Made by a program: the position numbers and the translations under genes
Shown: positions 59,999-64,000 of the stretch, piece after piece
Position numbering within the stretch: the stretch's first letter is position 1
How the letters are laid out: every line of letters starts with the position of its first letter
Notes under the pieces: generated by a model
The model's database searches: none
Told to the model about the DNA's origin: nothing
The model's input: only the letters and a program-made list of their open reading frames with translations
Source: Burkholderia sp. Bp9143
GTDB lineage: Bacteria > Pseudomonadota > Gammaproteobacteria > Burkholderiales > Burkholderiaceae
NCBI RefSeq assembly: GCF_003853645.1
Contig: NZ_QTPO01000045.1
Span: 1 to 64,000, forward strand
Direction of reading: 5' to 3'
DNA length: 64,000 nucleotides

Positions 59999-61414
59999 TC
60001 ACGAAGCACGGGCCGGGAAATACAGCGCGAAGGTCGTGCGACCGTCGCGGCTCGCGACCTCGACCTTGCCGCGGTGCAGTTCGACGATCGACTTGACGAT
60101 CGCGAGCCCGAGCCCCGCGTTGCGCGCCGCGCCGTGCCGCGACGAATCGATCCGGTAGAAGCGCTCGAAGATCCGCTCGATCTGTTCGGGCGGAATCGCC
60201 ACGCCGCGGTTCGTGACTTCGACGACCGAGTAACCGGGCCGGGTCGATACGGCCAGCTCGATCGTCGACCCGGCTTCCGCATGTTCGAGCGCGTTCGAGG
60301 CAAGATTGCTGACGGCGCGGCGGAACAGCGTCGCGTCCGCGATGACCGACGCTTCGCCGCGCACGTCGAGGCGCACGCCGGCCTCGTCGGCCAGCGCCTG
60401 GAAATACGACGCGAGCCGGCGCAGTTCGTTGCCGGCGTCGAGTTCGGCGGTCTTCAGGTGCTGTCGCGCATTGTCCGTGCGTGCGAGAAACAGCATGTTC
60501 TCGATCATCCGCTGCAGCCGTTCGCATTCCTCGATGTTCGAATCGATCAGCGCTTCGTACTCCTCGGTGGTGCGGGCGCGCGACAGCGTGACCTGCGACG
60601 AGCTGATCACGTTCGCGAGCGGCGTGCGCATGTCGTGCGCGAGATCGGACGAGAACTGCGACAGCCGCACGAACGCGCGCTCGAGCCGGTCGAGCATCCG
60701 GTTGACCGACGTGGCGAGCTCGCGCAACTCGACCGGCCCGCCGCGCGCGTCGAGACGCGCGTTCAGGTTGTGCGCCTCGATGCGCGACGTCTGCCGGCCG
60801 AGACTCTCGACCGGACGCAGGCCGCGCGACGCGACCGCGTAGCCGAGCGCGCCGACCAGCAGCGCGCCGAGCGCGGCCGCGAGCCAGATGTCGACGCGAT
60901 AGCTTTCCAGCAGCGACTGGCGATCGGCCGCCGTGCGGGCCACCGCGACCTGGATGGTTTCGCCCGACGGCAGCGTGGCGCGCGCACGGACGCAGCGCGA
61001 CGTGCCGATGCCGGGCGGCGAGCAGGTGAACGGGCCGGCGGCCGCGCCCGCTCCACCGGCCGGCTGCGGCCGCGCGATCACCGACGCGAGCGTATTGCCG
61101 GCTTCGTCGGTGTGCTCGACGAGCGGGCGGTTCGCGCCGTCGTAGATGCCGAGATAGACGCCCGGATGCGACAGCAGCACTTCATGGAACACCGCCGGAT
61201 CGGCGCGCAAGGCGGCCGTCGAGCCGCTCGCGTGCGCGAGCTGCAGGAACTGGTTGAGCTTGCCGGCGATCTCGATGTCGTCGCGCCGGGTCAATTCGGC
61301 GGACAGCGAGCGATACAGGTACGCGCCGGTCAGCGCGAACACGAGCGCGGCCACGACCGCGAACGCGAGCGTCAGGCGCCGGAGCAGCGAATAGGGCGCG
61401 GGGCGGCCGGTCAC
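59999..61414 (-). CDS. cusS: Heavy-metal sensor histidine kinase (CusS/IrlS type)
   Basis: A 471-residue sensor kinase: first helix at residues about 12-33, periplasmic sensor domain (34-170) with two Cys (near 131 and 141), second helix about 176-195, HAMP, phospho-acceptor His260 in FSSDLAHDMRTPLANVISSS, and HATPase with NLASNALEHAEAGS and GAARNAGLGLAIVKSIVELH. GTG start at 61414 overlaps the regulator stop (GTGA), so the pair is translationally coupled. Probably senses copper/silver in the periplasm. Confidence 0.93.
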   Translation of the reverse strand: MTGRPAPYSLLRRLTLAFAVVAALVFALTGAYLYRSLSAELTRRDDIEIAGKLNQFLQLAHASGSTAALRADPAVFHEVLLSHPGVYLGIYDGANRPLVEHTDEAGNTLASVIARPQPAGGAGAAAGPFTCSPPGIGTSRCVRARATLPSGETIQVAVARTAADRQSLLESYRVDIWLAAALGALLVGALGYAVASRGLRPVESLGRQTSRIEAHNLNARLDARGGPVELRELATSVNRMLDRLERAFVRLSQFSSDLAHDMRTPLANVISSSQVTLSRARTTEEYEALIDSNIEECERLQRMIENMLFLARTDNARQHLKTAELDAGNELRRLASYFQALADEAGVRLDVRGEASVIADATLFRRAVSNLASNALEHAEAGSTIELAVSTRPGYSVVEVTNRGVAIPPEQIERIFERFYRIDSSRHGAARNAGLGLAIVKSIVELHRGKVEVASRDGRTTFALYFPARAS

Positions 61415-62082
61415 GCGCGATCCTCGAGCACGTAGCCCATCCCGCGTATCGTGTGGATCAGCTTCTTCTCGTACGCGTTGTCGATCTTCGCGCGCAGGCG
61501 CTTGATCGCCGCATCGACGACGTTCGTGTCGCTGTCGAAATTCATGTCCCAGATCTGCGACGTGATGAAGGTGCGCGTCAGCACCTCGCCCTCGCGTTCC
61601 GCGAGCAGCTGCAGCAGCGCGAACTCCTGCGCGGTCAGGTCGATGCGGGTGTCGGCGCGCCGCACGCGGCGCTTGATCAGATCGACTTCGAGATCGGCGA
61701 CCTGCAGGATCTCGCGCGCATTGCGCGGCGCGCGCCGCAGCAGCGAACGGATGCGGGCGAGGAACTCCGCGTACGCGAACGGCTTGAGCAGGTAGTCGTC
61801 GGCGCCCAGTTCGAGCCCCGTGACCTTGTCCTCGACCGCCTCCCGGGCCGTCAGCAGCAGCACCGGCGTCTGCTTCTGCGCGCGCAGCCGCCGGAGCACC
61901 TCGAAGCCGTCCAGTTCCGGCAGCATCACGTCGAGCACGACGAGATCGAAATCCTCGTGCAGCGCGAGGAACAGCCCGTCCTGGCCGTTCTCGGCCACGT
62001 CGACCGTGTAGCTCGCCTCCGTCAGCCCCTTGCGGAGGTACGACGCCATCTTGGGTTCGTCTTCGACTATCAGTATCCGCAT
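61411..62082 (-). CDS. cusR: Heavy-metal response regulator (CusR/IrlR type)
   Basis: A 223-residue OmpR-family regulator: receiver MRILIVEDEPKMASYLRKGL with phospho-acceptor Asp51 in VVLDVMLPELDGFEVL and the conserved Lys100, then a winged-helix DNA-binding domain (RIDLTAQEFALLQLLAEREG, VVDAAIKRLRAKIDNAYEKK). Start ATG 62082. It is divergent from the second metal-resistance set across 267 bases containing CusR-type inverted repeats. Confidence 0.95.
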   Translation of the reverse strand: MRILIVEDEPKMASYLRKGLTEASYTVDVAENGQDGLFLALHEDFDLVVLDVMLPELDGFEVLRRLRAQKQTPVLLLTAREAVEDKVTGLELGADDYLLKPFAYAEFLARIRSLLRRAPRNAREILQVADLEVDLIKRRVRRADTRIDLTAQEFALLQLLAEREGEVLTRTFITSQIWDMNFDSDTNVVDAAIKRLRAKIDNAYEKKLIHTIRGMGYVLEDRA

Positions 62083-62168
62083 GGTGGAGCAGGCCGTTGG
62101 TGATTCCAGCCGGTCAGTGTAACGCGTGAGCTTACGGCGCCGCGCGTGCGCGAAAGATGACCGCCGGA

Positions 62169-62182
62169 TGACGGAATTGTCA
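62169..62182. promoter_or_regulatory. Candidate CusR-type box TGAC-N6-GTCA
   Basis: TGACGGAATTGTCA has TGAC and GTCA arms like the E. coli CusR box core (TGACAAnnTTGTCA). It lies in the divergent region between cusR and the second metal cluster, where such a site is expected. Confidence 0.45.
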
Positions 62183-62219
62183 CGAAGCAGGCTCGCGATG
62201 CAGTGCTCGCGCTTCGTGA
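62180..62219. promoter_or_regulatory. 9-bp inverted repeat TCACGAAGC/GCTTCGTGA
   Basis: Perfect arms at 62180-62188 and 62211-62219, separated by 22 bases, overlapping the CusR-type box by three bases. Arms are about three helical turns apart, so a protein dimer pair on one DNA face is possible; alternatively a hairpin in the 62350 leader. Confidence 0.45.
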
Positions 62220-62349
62220 AAATCCGGTCATGTTTCGGCCATGTCGTCGTCACGCCGGCGGCGATAAGCTGCGGCCGTCTTGTGTCCGGAGCGCGCCGTC
62301 GCGGCGCCGCTCCCGTTCATCCGGTCATTGTCTGCCTGATTCCGCATCC

Positions 62350-62736
62350 ATGTCGTATTGGCGCAAATTCATCCTCGTCGTGCTGCTGGCGCTGTGCCTG
62401 CCGATCCAGTCGTTCGCGACCGTGTCGATGCAGTGCGCGGTCGCGGTCGCCGCGGTGCCGCATGCGGAGGATGGGGCGAGCGCCGATCGCCGCGCTGTGT
62501 CGCAGGCGATGCAGCGCGCGCACGGCGACCAGCATGAGCACGATAACCACGCACGGCATGCAACGTCTTGTTCCGCCTGCGGGGCCTGCTGTTTCGGCAC
62601 GGGCATGGCGGAGGTGCCGGCGGTGTCCGTTACGTCGGACATCGGTATCGCGATCGTCTCATTCGCGCCTTCGACCGTCGTCGTGTCGTTCCTGACCGGC
62701 GGCATCGACCGGCCGCCGCGCCGGATTCCCGTCTAG
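62350..62736 (+). CDS. Small exported Cys/His protein, paralogue of the 51616 gene product
   Basis: A 128-residue protein with a signal peptide (FILVVLLALCLPIQSFA), like that of the 51616 protein (FILLLLCAVLPISGLAA). The mature part has a His-rich run (HGDQHEHDNHARHATSCSAC, then GACC) able to bind metal, a hydrophobic segment near the end, and the same RPPR finish (DRPPRRIPV). It heads a second metal-resistance set followed by a TolC-type gene, mirroring the cus operon. No named family; a CopL-like role is a guess. Confidence 0.7.
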   Translation: MSYWRKFILVVLLALCLPIQSFATVSMQCAVAVAAVPHAEDGASADRRAVSQAMQRAHGDQHEHDNHARHATSCSACGACCFGTGMAEVPAVSVTSDIGIAIVSFAPSTVVVSFLTGGIDRPPRRIPV

Positions 62737-62744
62737 TCCCTGCC

Positions 62745-62762
62745 CGCGGCCGACCGGCCGCG
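62745..62762 (+). promoter_or_regulatory. Strong hairpin after the 62350 gene
   Basis: CGCGGCCG and CGGCCGCG pair exactly around two bases (AC). It lies directly after the small Cys/His protein gene, just as stem 1 of the triple hairpin follows its paralogue, and has no U-run. Confidence 0.5.
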
Positions 62763-62824
62763 ATCCGCAAACCGTGCCGACGGTCATTCGACGTCCGCCG
62801 CACGACTCACGACGAGAACCATCC

Positions 62825-63118
62825 ATGCGATTGATCATTGCGGCGCTGCTTGGCGCGGCGGCCCTCGTGCCGTCGCTCGCGCCCGCGCAAACCGCCTTTC
62901 CCGATCCGGCCGATGCGGCCGCGTCGGTGCCGGACGTCGCCGTGACGTCCGCGTTCGACGGCTACGTGCCGTATCGCGACGACGCAGGCCCGGGCTGGAA
63001 GCAACTGAACCGGGACGTGACGGAGCGGCCCGCGAACGCGCATACGACCGGACACGCGAAGCCTGGAAACGCGGCGGCCGGCGCCGCCCATTCGATGCAC
63101 GGAGGGGCCGCGCAATGA
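62825..63118 (+). CDS. Small exported protein of the second metal set, unknown
   Basis: A 97-residue protein with a signal peptide (IIAALLGAAALVPSLAPAQT) and a short mature part containing VTSAFDGYVPYRDDAGPGWK and a His/Met/Gly-rich end (HSMHGGAAQ). Relatives sit directly before TolC-type genes in copper clusters. Its stop overlaps the start of the next gene (ATGA). Periplasmic; function not known. Confidence 0.7.
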   Translation: MRLIIAALLGAAALVPSLAPAQTAFPDPADAAASVPDVAVTSAFDGYVPYRDDAGPGWKQLNRDVTERPANAHTTGHAKPGNAAAGAAHSMHGGAAQ

Positions 63119-64000
63119 CGAGATTTGCGATTTCACCGCGATTCGGCGCGACCGTGCTCGTGCTGGCCTTCCTCGCCGGCTGCACGACGTTCTCGAAGGA
63201 CGGCGGCTTCGACGCCGTGTCGTCCGCCGCATCGGAGCGTATCGGGAAGGACGCCGTCATCGTCAGGACCGACGCCGACCGCGCAGCCGTCGACACGCGG
63301 ACGAAGGAACTGCTCGCGAAGCCGCTGTCGATGGACGACGCGGTGCAGCTCGCGCTGCTGAACAACCGTGGTTTGCAGGCGTCGTACGCGGAACTCGGGC
63401 TGTCGGAGGCCGACCTCGTGCAGGCCGGCCGGCTGCCGAACCCGCGCTTCTCGTTCAGCCGCACGCGGGCCGGCGACGGCGAGCTGAGCCTCGGCCGCAC
63501 GTTCTCGGCCAACGTGTTCGCGCTGCTGACGCTGCCGCTCGCGACGAACATCGAACGCCGCCGATTCGAGCAGACCAAGCTCGAAACGGCTGACGCGATG
63601 CTGAAGGTCGCGGCCGACGCGCGCCGTGCGTATGTCGAAGCCGTGGCCGCCGAACAGGCCGCGAACTATGCGCAACAGGTACGCGACGCCGCGAGCGCGG
63701 CTGCCGAACTCGCGTTGCGGATGCGGCAGGCCGGCAACTTCAGCCGGCTCGACTACGCACGCGAACAGGCGTTCCATGCGGACGCGGTCGCGCAGCAGGC
63801 GAAGGCGCAGCAACAGGCCGTGGCCGCGCGCGAGAAGCTCACGCGTGCGATGGGACTGTGGGGCGAGCGCACGCGGTACACGCTGCCCGAGCGCCTGCCC
63901 GACCTGCCGAAGGCGCGCCCCGATCTGCCCGATCTCGAACGCTACGCGATGAGCAACCGCCTCGACATCCAGGCCGCGAAGCTGCAGACGCAGGGCGTCG
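63115..64000 (+). CDS. TolC-family outer-membrane lipoprotein (partial, continues past window)
   Basis: The first 295 codons of a metal-efflux outer-membrane factor. Signal with lipobox (VLAFLAGCTTF), then the first efflux repeat (LSMDDAVQLALLNNRGLQAS, YAELGLSEADLVQAGRLPNP) and long helices. ATG 63115 overlaps the preceding stop by four bases. It is probably followed outside the window by a multicopper oxidase or RND partner; that cannot be seen here. Confidence 0.88.
   Translation, partial: MTRFAISPRFGATVLVLAFLAGCTTFSKDGGFDAVSSAASERIGKDAVIVRTDADRAAVDTRTKELLAKPLSMDDAVQLALLNNRGLQASYAELGLSEADLVQAGRLPNPRFSFSRTRAGDGELSLGRTFSANVFALLTLPLATNIERRRFEQTKLETADAMLKVAADARRAYVEAVAAEQAANYAQQVRDAASAAAELALRMRQAGNFSRLDYAREQAFHADAVAQQAKAQQQAVAAREKLTRAMGLWGERTRYTLPERLPDLPKARPDLPDLERYAMSNRLDIQAAKLQTQGV

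Noticed and set aside
1..64000. CRISPR arrays, tRNA/rRNA genes, insertion sequences, integrase or phage genes
   Set aside because: No regularly spaced repeats, clover-leaf-type sequences, transposase or integrase motifs were seen. The only dense repeats are the Gly-codon tract in one gene.

Overview
The window is GC-rich (about two thirds G+C), gene-dense DNA whose proteins look like Burkholderia, most likely the Burkholderia cepacia complex. Supporting signs are an ACC deaminase with its Lrp-type regulator, a Wza/Wzb/Wzc exopolysaccharide operon, an MdeB-like 2-oxoacid dehydrogenase E1, a guanidinobutyrase locus and two heavy-metal efflux modules beside an IrlRS/CusRS-type two-component system. 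The mix of accessory metabolism, surface structures and resistance suits a secondary chromosome; this is inference. No tRNA, rRNA, insertion sequence, prophage or CRISPR array was seen.

Layout. 1-2014 (minus): two-partner secretion pair, with the tpsB transporter complete and only the first codons of the tpsA exoprotein inside the window. 2443-13658 (minus): a nine-gene exopolysaccharide operon in which nearly every stop overlaps the next start (priming transferase, Wza, Wzb, Wzc, one GT4 glycosyltransferase, pyruvyltransferase, Wzx, Wzy-like, acyltransferase). 14154-20298: acdS/acdR, two small unknown genes, an E1 dehydrogenase and its Lrp regulator. ACC deaminase makes 2-oxobutyrate, a likely substrate of the E1. 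20558-22509: a 29-codon leader ORF coupled to a methyltransferase, and another acyltransferase.

23174-27742 is the most unusual part: an exported 416-residue glycine-rich protein, two small exported proteins that each carry a double-glycine (GG) motif of the kind cut by C39 peptidases, an exported C39-type peptidase between them, and a convergent coiled-coil plus beta-barrel outer-membrane protein. This resembles the Pseudomonas Fap functional-amyloid system (FapD peptidase, FapF porin) but with a very different structural protein. A GG-N10-GC sigma-54-like promoter and an upstream palindrome precede it.

28167-41522 holds ordinary accessory genes: unknowns, LysR, DUF3422, two GNAT enzymes, Tam methyltransferase, a decayed M24 peptidase, a Tat-exported phospholipase C with a HAD phosphatase and a choline-type binding protein (a plausible choline-scavenging set), MgtC, DeoR and a SnoaL-like protein. 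41671-49686 is a guanidinobutyrate/polyamine-type catabolic locus (aldehyde dehydrogenase, GbuA, LuxR-type regulator, cupin, FAD oxidase, LysR, MFS transporter). 50016-51532 carries a small unknown, an HxlR regulator and a glutathione transferase.

51616-64000 is a metal-resistance region: a small Cys/Met/His protein, CusC, CusB with a fused CusF domain, CusA with all three copper-relay methionines, and free CusF; then a cation exchanger behind a yybP-ykoY-type (Mn2+) riboswitch; then CusS/CusR divergent from a second set that begins with a paralogous small Cys/His protein and runs into a TolC-type lipoprotein cut by the window end.
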